The position numbers and the translations under genes were made by a program. From positions 5,208,001 to 5,272,000 of the forward strand of contig OZ241368.1 in NCBI GenBank assembly GCA_965200525.1: a DNA stretch of 64,000 bases. Direction: 5' to 3'. The notes under the pieces were generated by a model, which searched no databases, was not told where the DNA came from, and saw only the letters and a program-made list of their open reading frames with translations. The DNA comes from JANNPJ01 sp965200525. Its GTDB lineage: Bacteria; Actinomycetota; Actinomycetes; Actinomycetales; Kineosporiaceae. Positions 32,886 through 41,908 of this stretch are shown here, one piece after another. The number at the start of each line of letters is the position of its first letter. Within the stretch, counting starts at the first letter, position 1.

Positions 32886-34721
32886 TCAGGTCGGGACGAT
32901 GGGGCCGGGAGAAGCAGGGTCAGGGAGGTGTCCCTTGTCCGCGCGCGGAGAGAGCAGGAACAAGCTGACGACGCTGGCCAGGATGCAGCAGATCGCAGCT
33001 CCGCCGAAGATCGTGTGCAGTTCGGACAGCAGAGCCGCATGGGTGGCGTCTGTATAGGCCGGACAGTGGGCCGGGGTGCTGGGGCACAGCTGCAGCACGG
33101 TGCCGATGCGCTGCTGCTCGCGGTAGAACACGCGCAGTCCGACGGCCGTCAGCACCGACAGGCCGGCCAGCATGCCGACCATCCGGGCCACCACCACCAT
33201 GGCCGAGGCGACACCGTGGACCTCGGGTGCGGTCGAGGCCAGCAGGGCTGTGTTCACCGGAGCGATGACCAGGCCGAATCCGAGCCCGGCGGCCACTAGT
33301 TCGAGACTTCCGCCGGCGCCGTGCAAGGTGGCGTCGTCCCACCGTGTCATCCCGGCCAGGGCGATTGCGGTCAGCAGCATGCCAGTGGCTGCGACCCGGC
33401 CGACCGGCCAACGGCGGACCAGCATGCCTCCCAGTACCGCTCCGATCGGGACAGCGATCAGAAGCCGCAGAAGCACCAGAGCAGCACCGAACTGATCGTG
33501 GACCGCGGTCGAGCGGGCGAACACCGGGATGTCGACCAGAGCCGCGACCAGCGCCGCACCGACCAGCAGGTTCACCATCAGGGCGGACCAGGCTGCCGGG
33601 TGGCTCAGGGTGCCGGCCGGGATCAGCGGAGCGGTCGCGGTTCGTTGCCGGACCACGAAACCGGCCAACAGAAGGCCCGATCCGAGCAGCAGCAAGGGAG
33701 CGTGGCCGGAGGTCACAGCGGTCTGCGGGTCGGCGGTGGCGAAGCTCAGCACCAGCGCGGCCAGGGCCCCCGCCAGCAGGGTCGACCCGATGACGTCGAG
33801 CCGGCCGAACAGCGCACCAAGGCCGGCTCCGATCGATCGCAATGCCGATCCGGCGGCCAGCAGCAGCACGCAGATGACAGCCAGTGGGGCGCTCCACCGC
33901 TGGTCACCGGCCAATGGCAGCCACGCGCGACCGGAGCTGACCCCGTTGACCAGCTGTTCTGGGGCGATCAGGAACAGGGCGAGAGCGCCCAGACCGGCTG
34001 CGCAGAGCGCCGTGCCCAGAGCCGACCTGAGCGGGTGCATCGGGCCAATGCTGACCGACATGGGATCCGCCCGCGCGTGCTCGGGCCCGGTGCGGGCCGA
34101 CCTGGCTGACCCGGCCCTGCTGCCCTCGGGCGAAGGCGTGAGGCGCAGGGCCACACCGAGGACGGCGGCGCCGGCCAGGTTGGCCCAGAAAATCGCTCGC
34201 CAGCCGGACAGGGCCAGCAGGCCGGCGCCGAGCAGCGGTCCCAGGACGGCTCCGGTCTCCTGCACGGCGCCGACCAGGCCCAGCGGTAGCCCCCGTCGCG
34301 ACTCCGGCCAGGACTGGGCGACCAGGGCCAGAGTTGCCGGCACCAGCCCGCCACCGCCCACACCTTGCAGGGCCCGGCCGGTGACCAGCGGGCCGAGGCT
34401 GTCGGCGGTCGCCGTCACCAGGCAGCCGAGCCCGAACAGCACCAGGCAGCCGATCAGCACCGGCCGGCAACCGCACAGGTCGGCCAGCCGGCCGAGCAGG
34501 GGCAAGGTGGCCACGTAGCCGAGCAGGAAAGCGCTCACGATCGGTGTTGCCCGCTGCAGCTGGTCCACGCCCAGGCCGACGCCGGTCATCATGTCCGGCA
34601 GGGCCAGCACCACCACATAGGTGTCGGCCGCTGCCAGCAGAACAGCCGCCGAGGCCAGTGCCAGCGTGGTCCGCCGGCCCCGGGGCAGGTGCATTTGGTC
34701 GAGCCCGGCGAGGGAGGTCAT
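32886..34721 (-). CDS. P55-like MFS transporter (DHA2 family, 14 TM)
   Basis: A 611-residue protein with about 14 hydrophobic segments and MFS motif LGRLADLCGCRPVLIG after the second helix. It lies 97 nt downstream of an LprG-type lipoprotein gene in the same direction, reproducing the lprG-Rv1410c (P55) pair of mycobacteria. That pair moves triacylglycerides or related lipids towards the cell surface and affects drug tolerance. A large non-membrane segment near the C-terminus (about 550-590) is a typical periplasmic extension of P55. Function in this organism is inferred from the pairing. Confidence 0.85.
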   Translation of the reverse strand: MTSLAGLDQMHLPRGRRTTLALASAAVLLAAADTYVVVLALPDMMTGVGLGVDQLQRATPIVSAFLLGYVATLPLLGRLADLCGCRPVLIGCLVLFGLGCLVTATADSLGPLVTGRALQGVGGGGLVPATLALVAQSWPESRRGLPLGLVGAVQETGAVLGPLLGAGLLALSGWRAIFWANLAGAAVLGVALRLTPSPEGSRAGSARSARTGPEHARADPMSVSIGPMHPLRSALGTALCAAGLGALALFLIAPEQLVNGVSSGRAWLPLAGDQRWSAPLAVICVLLLAAGSALRSIGAGLGALFGRLDVIGSTLLAGALAALVLSFATADPQTAVTSGHAPLLLLGSGLLLAGFVVRQRTATAPLIPAGTLSHPAAWSALMVNLLVGAALVAALVDIPVFARSTAVHDQFGAALVLLRLLIAVPIGAVLGGMLVRRWPVGRVAATGMLLTAIALAGMTRWDDATLHGAGGSLELVAAGLGFGLVIAPVNTALLASTAPEVHGVASAMVVVARMVGMLAGLSVLTAVGLRVFYREQQRIGTVLQLCPSTPAHCPAYTDATHAALLSELHTIFGGAAICCILASVVSLFLLSPRADKGHLPDPASPGPIVPT

Positions 34722-34818
34722 CGTCGTCGCCCGTCCAGGAGTGCGACCCGGCCGAGTCCGCCTCCGAGCCTGTATGCGAGGTCGGCGCCAGGGGCGGCCT
34801 CGAAGAGAGTAGTGATGA

Positions 34819-35532
34819 TCAACTTGTCGGAGCGGTGATCGTGACCGGTCGGCCGTACTGGTCCAATAGCAGGTTGAACGTGCTGTCCTGGCCCTTCACG
34901 AAGAACGGCCCGGTCAGCACCACCCGTCGCAACTGGTGGCCGGCCTGGGTGACGTACAGCTCCGCCTTCACCGGCTGAGCCGGGTCGGCACTGGTCAGCA
35001 GGTCGCCGACGACCGCACCGGGCAGCGAGCCGTCGACCTGGGTGACGACGTCGTCCCCGATCCTCAAGGAGCCCTTGTCGGTGACTCCGGTCAGCTCACC
35101 GAACATCCGGGCGATGCCGTTCTGCGGGTCGATCAACGTGGCGGGATCGCTCAGGCCGAAGGATGACGGGTCCGTGACCTGATATCCGCTGGAGAACGGC
35201 AACTTGGCGTAGACCTTGTCGCCGGCCGAGATGAGGTCGACCGATACCTGGCTTCCGTTGAGCATGATCGCGAACTTGCCCTGGAACAACTTGGGCCGGG
35301 CGATCACCCCCTCGCCGGACACCAGCCGGGTACCCCCGCCAGGCACGTCGCTGCTGGTCAGACTGAAGTGCACGGTCTGTGCAGCGGCCAGGTCGGCGCG
35401 AGCAGCGGCCAACAGAGCCGTCGGATCGGACGAACCGGCCGAACTCTTGGAGCCGGAGCAGCCGGCCAGCACGATGACCGCCGCCGTGAATGCGGTCAGA
35501 AGAGCGAGCCGTGCGGGACGAGAGCTGTGCAT
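34819..35532 (-). CDS. lprG: LprG/LppX-family lipid-binding lipoprotein
   Basis: A 237-residue protein. Signal peptide with lipobox LAGC (Cys25), then a Ser/Gly/Lys tether and the LppX_LprAFG beta-sheet domain (DLAAAQTVHFSLTSSD through LTGPFFVKGQDSTFNLLLDQYGRPV). In mycobacteria LprG holds a triacylated lipid in a hydrophobic pocket and works with the P55 permease encoded next. Same order and orientation here. Membrane-anchored on the outer face. Confidence 0.88.
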   Translation of the reverse strand: MHSSRPARLALLTAFTAAVIVLAGCSGSKSSAGSSDPTALLAAARADLAAAQTVHFSLTSSDVPGGGTRLVSGEGVIARPKLFQGKFAIMLNGSQVSVDLISAGDKVYAKLPFSSGYQVTDPSSFGLSDPATLIDPQNGIARMFGELTGVTDKGSLRIGDDVVTQVDGSLPGAVVGDLLTSADPAQPVKAELYVTQAGHQLRRVVLTGPFFVKGQDSTFNLLLDQYGRPVTITAPTS

Positions 35533-35551
35533 GCCTGAACTGTGGCAGAAA

Positions 35552-36067
35552 TCAAGCCCCGGGCCAGGCCGCCCCGGGCCAGATCAGGCCGCTGTGATAA
35601 CTCCAGACCTGCCAGCCCAGCACCACCGGCCAGGCCCAGCGCAGAATCCGCTCGGTCACGCCGCCCGAGTTCAGCCCCAGGCCGGCGTACTGCCACCAGG
35701 GAGCCATCGGGATCCCGGGCGGCCGTTCGCCGAAGATGAAGTCGCCGACCAGGTGCGAGCTCCAGCCCAGCAACAGGGCCCAGATCGCCCAGGCCGTGTC
35801 CGGCGGGATGTACAACAAGGTGGCCACCGCCAGCAGGGCCGGCAGCCCCCACCAGTGCAGCAGCCCGCGATGACCGCCGGGCATCCGGCGTAGCCAGGTC
35901 TGGTCGGCGTCCGGGCTGGTCCAGCCGGCCGAGGTGGCGGTAGCGATCAGGGCCGAGGCCACGCCCTGCCACATCGGGATACCGCTACCGGCCGAGACCG
36001 CCAGACTGACGGACGCGGCGAAGAGCCGGTGTGTGCTGCCATCCATGATTGGTGCCGATGGAATCAT
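35552..36067 (-). CDS. YdjM-like membrane metal-dependent hydrolase
   Basis: A 171-residue protein from ATG 36067; an ATG at 36046 is equally possible and starts the conserved MDGSTHRLF. It has four or so hydrophobic segments with the conserved polar set of the YdjM/DUF457 family: THR near the start, DADQT, GGHRGLLHWWG and SHLVGDFIFG. The family is called metal-dependent hydrolase by fold, without a proven substrate; E. coli YdjM is LexA-controlled. Divergent from the PTH2 gene. Confidence 0.8.
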   Translation of the reverse strand: MIPSAPIMDGSTHRLFAASVSLAVSAGSGIPMWQGVASALIATATSAGWTSPDADQTWLRRMPGGHRGLLHWWGLPALLAVATLLYIPPDTAWAIWALLLGWSSHLVGDFIFGERPPGIPMAPWWQYAGLGLNSGGVTERILRWAWPVVLGWQVWSYHSGLIWPGAAWPGA

Positions 36068-36124
36068 GAGCCCGGCCGCCGGCCGGGGAGGCGCGCTCAC
36101 GAAGATCGAAAGTGGGTAAAACGG

Positions 36125-36802
36125 ATGGACGACAGCGAGACCGGCGCACCGTGGGCGATGCAGCTGGCGCTGCGCGACGACCGCCCGAACCGCCCCTCGC
36201 ACCTGGCCGTCTGCGAGTCGGCCGCCACCGCGGTCGTGGTGCTCCTGACCGATCCACGCAGCACCGAACCGGACGGCGAGTGGCGCCCTTGGGTCCGGCG
36301 GTGGGCCTCCGGACCGATCCGCAAGGTGGTCCGGCGGGGCCGGGGAGTGCGCTTCACCGCGGTCGAGCAACTGCCCGGCGTCCAGGTGTTGCGCCGGGAG
36401 GCCTGCGTTCGGGCCTTTGTGCCCGGCCCGACCGATCAGCTGCCGGCCGAGCTGGCCAAGTTGCAGGTCGGCGGCACCGATCAGCCCGAGCGGGGTGAGC
36501 CGTCGGCCCCGGTGGCCGGGGGGTTGAGCATCGCCCTCACACCGCTCAGCGAGATGACCACGGGCAAGTCGGCGGCCCAGTGCGGGCACGCGGCTCAGCT
36601 GGCCCTGCTGGCGATGGATGACGATTCGCGGGCAGCCTGGCAGAAGAGCGACTGGGCGGTCAGGGTGTTGCTGCCGGACCGCCAGGCCTGGCAGCAGCTC
36701 GAGCGGACGGCGCCGGTGGCGGTGCACGACGGGGGATTCACCGAGGTGGCGCCGGGGACTCGGACGGCTCTGGCCTGGTGGGCGGAAGCCGTCGAGACGT
36801 AG
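36125..36802 (+). CDS. Peptidyl-tRNA hydrolase 2-like protein
   Basis: A 225-residue protein. The C-terminal half holds the PTH2 signature TTGKSAAQCGHAAQLALLA (about 145-163), followed by VRVLLPDRQAW and VHDGGFTEVAPGT. These match archaeal/eukaryotic-type peptidyl-tRNA hydrolases and their actinobacterial relatives. The N-terminal about 125 residues form an extra domain without a clear family. May recycle peptidyl-tRNA, but bacteria already have Pth, so another hydrolase role is possible. The end of the gene and its stop are duplicated downstream. Confidence 0.8.
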   Translation: MDDSETGAPWAMQLALRDDRPNRPSHLAVCESAATAVVVLLTDPRSTEPDGEWRPWVRRWASGPIRKVVRRGRGVRFTAVEQLPGVQVLRREACVRAFVPGPTDQLPAELAKLQVGGTDQPERGEPSAPVAGGLSIALTPLSEMTTGKSAAQCGHAAQLALLAMDDDSRAAWQKSDWAVRVLLPDRQAWQQLERTAPVAVHDGGFTEVAPGTRTALAWWAEAVET

Positions 36803-36850
36803 GAGGAGTCTCGGACGGCTCTGCCCTGGTGGGCGGAACCGTCATGACGG
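36757..36850. repeat. About 48-nt tandem duplication covering the PTH2 gene end
   Basis: The segment from actcggacggctctggcctg through the stop at 36800-36802 and the following ggagg recurs immediately downstream (about 36808-36850), with small differences. The second copy carries a mutated stop region (gtcatgacgg). A recent partial duplication of a gene 3' end. Confidence 0.75.
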
Positions 36851-36982
36851 AGGAGTGGACGGTCCGGGTCGTCGTGGCAGGAGTTGGTGTGATGATCCGC
36901 CGTGGCGATGAGGCTGCGGGGTCAGGCGGCGTCACGGGAGGGTGGGGCCGGTCGATGACGTTCCGGGCAATCCCGGGCCGGG

Positions 36983-37330
36983 TCAGCGGTTGCGGTTCAG
37001 CCGGGTGACGATCGCCGTGGTCGCCCGGCCGGTGAGCTCGCGCAGCCGGGTGGTGGCCGGTGCCGGCTGCCGGAGCTGATGCACGGTGCTGGTGTGCGGC
37101 CCGGGGACCTCGCCCGGTACCGGGACCAGGCCGGCGACCAGGGCCCGGGCCACGTCGGGGACGTCACCGCGAGCCAGCCGCACGGTGGCCAGGCAGCGGC
37201 CGGACTGCCAGATGCTCAGCACCAGCCGGTCGGCGTCGGGGTGGCCACTGATCCGCAGCTCTCGGCCGGCGACGTCCTGACCGGCAATCACCTCACCGAT
37301 CGACGGCAGCGGAGTCACGGTCTGGGCCAT
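36983..37330 (-). CDS. Hypothetical protein
   Basis: A 115-residue protein. The middle (ELRISGHPDADRLVLSIWQSGRCLATVRLARGDVPDVARALVAGL) looks like a small alpha/beta domain. The rest is Pro/Arg/Thr-rich and probably disordered. No motif recognised. Divergent from the CoA-transferase gene, about 47 nt apart. Confidence 0.65.
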   Translation of the reverse strand: MAQTVTPLPSIGEVIAGQDVAGRELRISGHPDADRLVLSIWQSGRCLATVRLARGDVPDVARALVAGLVPVPGEVPGPHTSTVHQLRQPAPATTRLRELTGRATTAIVTRLNRNR

Positions 37331-37377
37331 GATTCAGTGTGAATGCGGTGGCGGTGCGTGTCTACCAGGAGGGTTGA

Positions 37378-38817
37378 ATGACCGAGCTGTCGACCGAAGC
37401 CCTCGTGGTCCAGATCTGGTCGGCGTTGGACGGCGACCTGGACCGGCTCGAGCAGGTCACCATCACCGGGCCGGAGCGGGTGCTGGACGGCCCGTTCGAC
37501 GTCACCGGCCTGGCGGCGGCCACGGTCGCCGTGGCGACGACGGCCGTCGCCGAGTTCGGCGCCCGCCGGCAGGGCGTGGACATGCCGGCGGTGGTGATCG
37601 ACCGGCTCGGCGCCGCGGCCGCCTTCGGCAGCGAGACCCTGTTGCGCCCGGTGGGCTGGGAACTGCCGCCGATCTGGGATCCGATCGCCGGCAACTACCG
37701 GACCGTCGACGGCTGGATCCGGTTGCACACCAACTACTCCTACCACCGGGCGGCAGCGCTGCGAGCGCTCGGGCTCGACCCGACCCGAGCGGTGGACCGG
37801 GACCAGGTGACGGCCCGGGCCCGCGGCTTCGGCGTGGACGAACTGGAACAACGGGTGGTGGCCGAGGGTGGTTGTGCGGCCGCGCTGAACACCGCCGAGG
37901 AGTGGGCGGTTCATCCGCACGGCCGGGTGGCCCGGCAGGAGCCGGCGGTCCGCCTGTCCCGGGTGGCCGATCCGGTCGTTCCTCCGGGGTCGGGCGACCG
38001 GATCGACCGAGGTCGACCCGGTCGAGCCGGTCGCGGTCCGCTCACCGGTGTCCGGGTCCTGGACCTGACCCGGGTGATCGCCGGTCCGGTGGCCACCCGG
38101 ACACTGGCCGCCTGGGGCGCCGACGTGCTCCGGATCGATCCGCCCGGCTTCGCCGAGGTGCCGGCTCTGCTGCCCGACGTCACTGCCGGAAAGCACTGCG
38201 CCGCACTGGATCTGCAGGTCGGACCGGACCGGATCCGGTTCGAGGCCCTGCTCGCGCAGGCCGACGTGATCGTGCACGGTCTGCGACCCGGAGCGCTGGC
38301 CGGGCTCGGCTACTCGGACCAGGTGTTGCGCCGGATCAACCCGCGGCTGACGATCGCCGCGAACTGCGCCTACGGCTGGGACGGGCCCTGGGCCGATCGT
38401 CGCGGATTCGACAGCCTGGTCCAGTTGAGCTGCGGGATCGCGGCCACCGCGGCCGCGGCGGTCGGCTCCGACCGGCCGGGCGCGCTGCCGGCCCAGGCCC
38501 TCGATCACGGCGCCGGCTACCTGCTGGCCGCGGCGGTCGTGCGGGCGCTCACGGACGCCGACGCAGGCCTGGGACCGGCCGACATCAGGACCAGCCTGGT
38601 CGGTCTGGCCAATCTGCTGACCCGGAGCCTGCCGATCCTCGGTCCGGACGAGAAGCCCCCGACCGAAACGGATCTGGCCACGCTGGGGATCGTCCGCGAG
38701 ACCGAGTGGGGACCGGTCGCCGGGATCGGGCCGCCCGGCTCGATCGACGGCCGACGGGGCTCCTGGCCGGTGCCGGCGGGCCCACTGGGCCGGCACGCCG
38801 CCGCGTTCGCCGGCTGA
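37378..38817 (+). CDS. CoA-transferase family III (CaiB/BaiF-like)
   Basis: A 479-residue protein with GGAGG upstream of ATG 37378. The family III core starts at about residue 220 (GVRVLDLTRVIAGPVATRTLAAWGADVLRID) and includes the segment RRGFDSLVQLSCGIA, whose Asp is the expected acyl-carrying residue. The first about 200 residues resemble a second, degenerate copy of the same domain (WELPPIWDPIAGNYRTVDGWIRLHTNY), as in fused two-domain members. Predicted to move CoA between organic acids; substrate unknown. Confidence 0.85.
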   Translation: MTELSTEALVVQIWSALDGDLDRLEQVTITGPERVLDGPFDVTGLAAATVAVATTAVAEFGARRQGVDMPAVVIDRLGAAAAFGSETLLRPVGWELPPIWDPIAGNYRTVDGWIRLHTNYSYHRAAALRALGLDPTRAVDRDQVTARARGFGVDELEQRVVAEGGCAAALNTAEEWAVHPHGRVARQEPAVRLSRVADPVVPPGSGDRIDRGRPGRAGRGPLTGVRVLDLTRVIAGPVATRTLAAWGADVLRIDPPGFAEVPALLPDVTAGKHCAALDLQVGPDRIRFEALLAQADVIVHGLRPGALAGLGYSDQVLRRINPRLTIAANCAYGWDGPWADRRGFDSLVQLSCGIAATAAAAVGSDRPGALPAQALDHGAGYLLAAAVVRALTDADAGLGPADIRTSLVGLANLLTRSLPILGPDEKPPTETDLATLGIVRETEWGPVAGIGPPGSIDGRRGSWPVPAGPLGRHAAAFAG

Positions 38818-38825
38818 GGCTTTCG

Positions 38826-38865
38826 GCCCGTGCGGGTCCGTTCGGGTCCGTTCGGGCCCGTCAGG
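38826..38865. repeat. 10-nt tandem repeat after the CoA-transferase gene
   Basis: cgggtccgtt occurs twice in tandem, followed by a third variant copy, between the CoA-transferase stop and the PII promoter. Confidence 0.6.
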
Positions 38866-38892
38866 TCTTGATCAATGATCGGGTGAGGGCGA

Positions 38893-38907
38893 TACATTTC
38901 TCCCATG
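38893..38907 (+). promoter_or_regulatory. Leaderless -10 box of the PII gene
   Basis: TACATT (38893-38898) is 6 nt before the ATG at 38905, and no Shine-Dalgarno is present. TTGATC lies 19 nt further up as a possible -35. Confidence 0.5.
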
Positions 38908-39243
38908 AAGCTGGTAACCGCCGTGCTGCGCCCGCACAGTCTCGACGCCGTCAAGCAGGCTCTTCAGGACGCCGGGGTGGCCGGCCTGACCGTTTCCGAG
39001 GCTCAGGGCTTCGGCCGGCAGCGCGGCCACACTGAGGTCTACCGCGGTGCCGAGTACAGCACCGACTTCGTGCCCAAGTTGCGGGTCGAGGTCCTGGTCG
39101 ACGACGCAGACCTGAGCCGCATCGTCGACGTGGTCCGGGCCGCGGCCGGTTCCGGCAAGATCGGCGACGGCAAGATCTGGGTCGTCCCGATCGACGACGT
39201 CGTGCGGGTGCGCACCGGTGAGCACGGGGCCGACGCACTCTGA
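38905..39243 (+). CDS. glnB: PII signal-transduction protein
   Basis: A 112-residue PII protein with all landmarks. These are the N-terminal KLVTAVLRP strand, the T-loop with Tyr51 (RGAEYSTDFVPK), the site of uridylylation or adenylylation in homologues, and the ATP-binding RTGE near the C-terminus. It senses 2-oxoglutarate and adenylate charge and regulates nitrogen metabolism partners. Unlike the usual actinobacterial glnK it is not next to amtB or glnD, so it is an orphan copy or a GlnB-type paralogue. Confidence 0.93.
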   Translation: MKLVTAVLRPHSLDAVKQALQDAGVAGLTVSEAQGFGRQRGHTEVYRGAEYSTDFVPKLRVEVLVDDADLSRIVDVVRAAAGSGKIGDGKIWVVPIDDVVRVRTGEHGADAL

Positions 39244-39315
39244 CGCGCTCCGAAGCGCCCTGAGCCCGGTTGCCGCTGATCCGCCGGCGAGGCGGGACGC
39301 CGTGAGGCGCTGATG

Positions 39316-39346
39316 CGCCGGCGCCGCTGATCCGGCGGCGCCGGCG
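39316..39346. terminator. Bidirectional terminator hairpin between PII and MBL genes
   Basis: Perfect 12-bp GC stem: 39316-39327 pairs with 39335-39346, loop of 7 nt. It lies between the convergent stops. Upstream sequence has further gccgctgatc direct repeats. Confidence 0.7.
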
Positions 39347-39351
39347 GGGCG

Positions 39352-39996
39352 TCAGTGGCCTCGGGCCACCCAGGCGTCGTAGTCCTCGGCCTCGGCCTCG
39401 ATGGTGGTCGGGTCGCCGTGACCGGTGAACACGATGGTCTCCGGCGGCAGGGACAGCAACCGGGTCCGGATCGACTCCAGCATGGTCGGGAAGCTGCTGT
39501 ACGACCGGCCGGTCGCGCCCGGCCCGCCGCAGAACAGGGTGTCCCCGCTGAGCAGGAAACCGTGCTCGGGCACGTACAGGCTGACCGCGCCGGGCGAGTG
39601 ACCCGGCGTGTGCAGCACGGTCAGCGTCATCCCGGCCACCGTGAAGGTCTGCCCGTCGGCCAGCGGCAACGGCTCGACGTCCGGGTGCACGACGTCCCAC
39701 AGCATCCGATCGTCCGGATGCAGGTAGATCGGGACGCCGCCGTCCCCGTCGGCCGAGGCGGCCACGTCGACGGCGGCGTTGATGTGGTCGTTGTGCCCGT
39801 GCGTGCTGATCACGCCGAGCAGCCGGCGCTCGCCCACCGCCTCACGGATGGTCTGCGCGTCGTGCGCGGCGTCGACCACGAACACCTCGCTGTCGTCACC
39901 GACCAGCCAGACGTTGTTGTCGACGGCGAAGTCCTGCCCGTCGAGGGAGAACGTGCCGCTGGTGATGACCTTGCCGACCCGGGCCTCACCGGCCAT
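39352..39996 (-). CDS. MBL-fold hydrolase paired with the mycothiol dehydrogenase
   Basis: A 214-residue metallo-beta-lactamase-fold protein with metal ligands in THGHNDH (His66, His68, Asp70, His71), then HTPGHSPG and LSGDTLF. Its ATG overlaps the dehydrogenase stop by 1 nt. In Mycobacterium tuberculosis the mscR gene (Rv2259) is followed by the similar Rv2260. By analogy with the glutathione pathway it may hydrolyse S-formylmycothiol after formaldehyde oxidation. Confidence 0.88.
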   Translation of the reverse strand: MAGEARVGKVITSGTFSLDGQDFAVDNNVWLVGDDSEVFVVDAAHDAQTIREAVGERRLLGVISTHGHNDHINAAVDVAASADGDGGVPIYLHPDDRMLWDVVHPDVEPLPLADGQTFTVAGMTLTVLHTPGHSPGAVSLYVPEHGFLLSGDTLFCGGPGATGRSYSSFPTMLESIRTRLLSLPPETIVFTGHGDPTTIEAEAEDYDAWVARGH

Positions 39997-41081
39997 CAGA
40001 ACACCACGACCGAGCGCAGCACTTCGCCCGAGTGCATCTTGGTGAACGCCGCCTCGACGTCGTCCAGCCCGATCGTCTCGGTGACGAACTTCTCCAGCGG
40101 CAGCCGGCCCTGCAGGTGCAGGTCGACCATGGTCGGGAAGTCCCGGGACGGCAGGCAGTCGCCGTACCAGGCCGACTTCAGCGATCCGCCCCGGCCGAAG
40201 ACGTCGATCAGCGGCAGTTCCAGCTGCATGGTCGGATCGGGGACGCCGACCAGCACGACGGTGCCGGCCAGGTCGCGGGCGTAGAACGCCTGCTTCCAGG
40301 TCTCCGGCCGGCCCACCGCGTCGACCACCACATCGGCGCCGAAGCCGCCGGTGAGCGCCTGGATCGCGGTGACGGCGTCCTGCTCGCGGGAGTTGACGGT
40401 GTGGGTGGCGCCGAACTCCTTGGCCCACTCCAGCTTCTTCGGGTCGACGTCGACGGCGATGATCGTCCGGGCCCCGACCAGACGGGCGCCGGCGATGGCG
40501 GCGTTGCCGACCCCGCCGCAGCCGATCACGGCCACGGTGTCGTCCCGGCTGACCCCACCGGTGTTCAGCGCGGCCCCCAGACCGGCCATCACCCCGCAGC
40601 CGAGCAGGCCGGCCACCTCCGGCTTGACCGCCGGGTCGACCTTCGTGCACTGGCCGGCGTGGACCAGGGTCTTCTCGATGAACGCGCCGATCCCGAGGGC
40701 CGGGGACAGCGGGGTGCCGTCCTCCAGCGTCATCGGCTGGGCCGCGTTGTGGGTGTTGAAGCAGTACCAGGGCCGGCCACGGCGGCAGGCCCGGCAGTCG
40801 CCGCAGACCGCGCGCCAGTTCAGGATCACGAAGTCGCCCGGCGCGACGTCGGTGACGCCCTCACCGACCTTCTCCACGATCCCGGCGGCCTCGTGGCCGA
40901 GCAGGAACGGGAACTCGTCGTTGATCCCGCCCTCGCGGTAGTGCAGGTCGGTGTGGCAGACGCCACAGGCCTGGATCGTGACGACGGCCTCGCCGGGTCC
41001 GGGGTCGGGAACGATGATCGTCTCGACCGTCACCGGAGCACCCTTGCCGAGCGCGACCACTCCTCGAACACGTTGCGACAT
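39996..41081 (-). CDS. mscR: S-(hydroxymethyl)mycothiol dehydrogenase / S-nitrosomycothiol reductase
   Basis: A 361-residue zinc alcohol dehydrogenase. Catalytic zinc ligands Cys39 and the GHE pair (His63, Glu64), structural zinc Cys93, Cys96, Cys99 and Cys107, and the NAD-binding IGCGGVGNAAI. Sequence blocks such as LNWRAVCGDCRACRRG and WYCFNTHNA are those of the mycothiol-dependent formaldehyde dehydrogenase of actinomycetes. It oxidises the formaldehyde-mycothiol adduct and reduces S-nitrosomycothiol. Co-transcribed with the MBL partner. Confidence 0.92.
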   Translation of the reverse strand: MSQRVRGVVALGKGAPVTVETIIVPDPGPGEAVVTIQACGVCHTDLHYREGGINDEFPFLLGHEAAGIVEKVGEGVTDVAPGDFVILNWRAVCGDCRACRRGRPWYCFNTHNAAQPMTLEDGTPLSPALGIGAFIEKTLVHAGQCTKVDPAVKPEVAGLLGCGVMAGLGAALNTGGVSRDDTVAVIGCGGVGNAAIAGARLVGARTIIAVDVDPKKLEWAKEFGATHTVNSREQDAVTAIQALTGGFGADVVVDAVGRPETWKQAFYARDLAGTVVLVGVPDPTMQLELPLIDVFGRGGSLKSAWYGDCLPSRDFPTMVDLHLQGRLPLEKFVTETIGLDDVEAAFTKMHSGEVLRSVVVF

Positions 41082-41201
41082 CGCCGCGGCCTCCCTGCGT
41101 CAGACCGGCCGTCGGGTGGCCGGAACCTGCGGTCGGCCCGATCGCCGTCCCGCACCGCTGACCCTATGTGGACGGTCCGCGATTCCGAATCCCGGCCGCG
41201 C

Positions 41202-41615
41202 TCAGAACCGGAAGGGTTTGGGTGGTGGAGCCAGCGAGGCCCGCGGGCACTCGGCCAGGCTCAGGCCGCCGAAGCTCAGCGCCTCGTCGCAGAGCGACTG
41301 CACGGTCATCCCGGCGGAGGTGCCGTATTGCGTGATCGTGACCTGATAGATGGTGATTTCGTACTTGGTCGGAGTGCCGTAGGCGACCTGGATGGTGCCC
41401 AGCCGATGGGTCTGGCCGCGGTCGCCCGGAGCGTCCCAGGGGAAGTCGTACCGGGTCCAGCAACTCGGTTCGGCCAGCCAGCACCCGTCGTTGTAGACGC
41501 TGCTGCGGGTCATTCCGCTGAGGATGGCGCGGGCCGCGTTCTCCGGCACGATCGCCGCCGGCCGGATGACCTCGGTCACCATGTCGGCGCCGCGTGCGAT
41601 TGCGGGCTGTTCCAT
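41202..41615 (-). CDS. Hypothetical protein
   Basis: A 137-residue protein with GAGAGG 8 nt before ATG 41615. It contains three to four Cys (GCWLAEPSCW, SLCDEA, AECPRA) and a beta-rich middle (TIQVAYGTPTKYEITIYQVTITQYG). Residues 110-125 (MTVQSLCDEALSFGGLSLAECPRASLAPPP) suggest a compact end. No family recognised and no signal peptide, so localisation is uncertain. Confidence 0.65.
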   Translation of the reverse strand: MEQPAIARGADMVTEVIRPAAIVPENAARAILSGMTRSSVYNDGCWLAEPSCWTRYDFPWDAPGDRGQTHRLGTIQVAYGTPTKYEITIYQVTITQYGTSAGMTVQSLCDEALSFGGLSLAECPRASLAPPPKPFRF

Positions 41616-41908
41616 AGCGCTGCCTCTCGAGTTCGTTCGGCCGTCGTCCCCCCGGTGATGGTTCTTCGACGTCGCCCGCCGGATACTTCAGCCTTCGACG
41701 GACGCCGATTTCGGCGTTTTCGGCGCCGGCGCGGCATTCGGGCCGGCCCATCGGCCGATTAGGGGAGCCCCGCGACCTGGCGACCGCGCGACGGCTCGGG
41801 CACAATGAGGCCCGACACTCGTCCACGTCGACGGTTGCCCGCAGGTCATTCGCAAGGTTTGAGGTCGTTGGGGAAGACGAACCTCAGAACCGGGTCGAGG
41901 AGGGCCAG

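Noticed and set aside
36778..37008. Plus-strand frame after the PTH2 gene
   Set aside because: Arises from the duplicated PTH2 end and overlaps the hypothetical gene at 36983; no homologous look.
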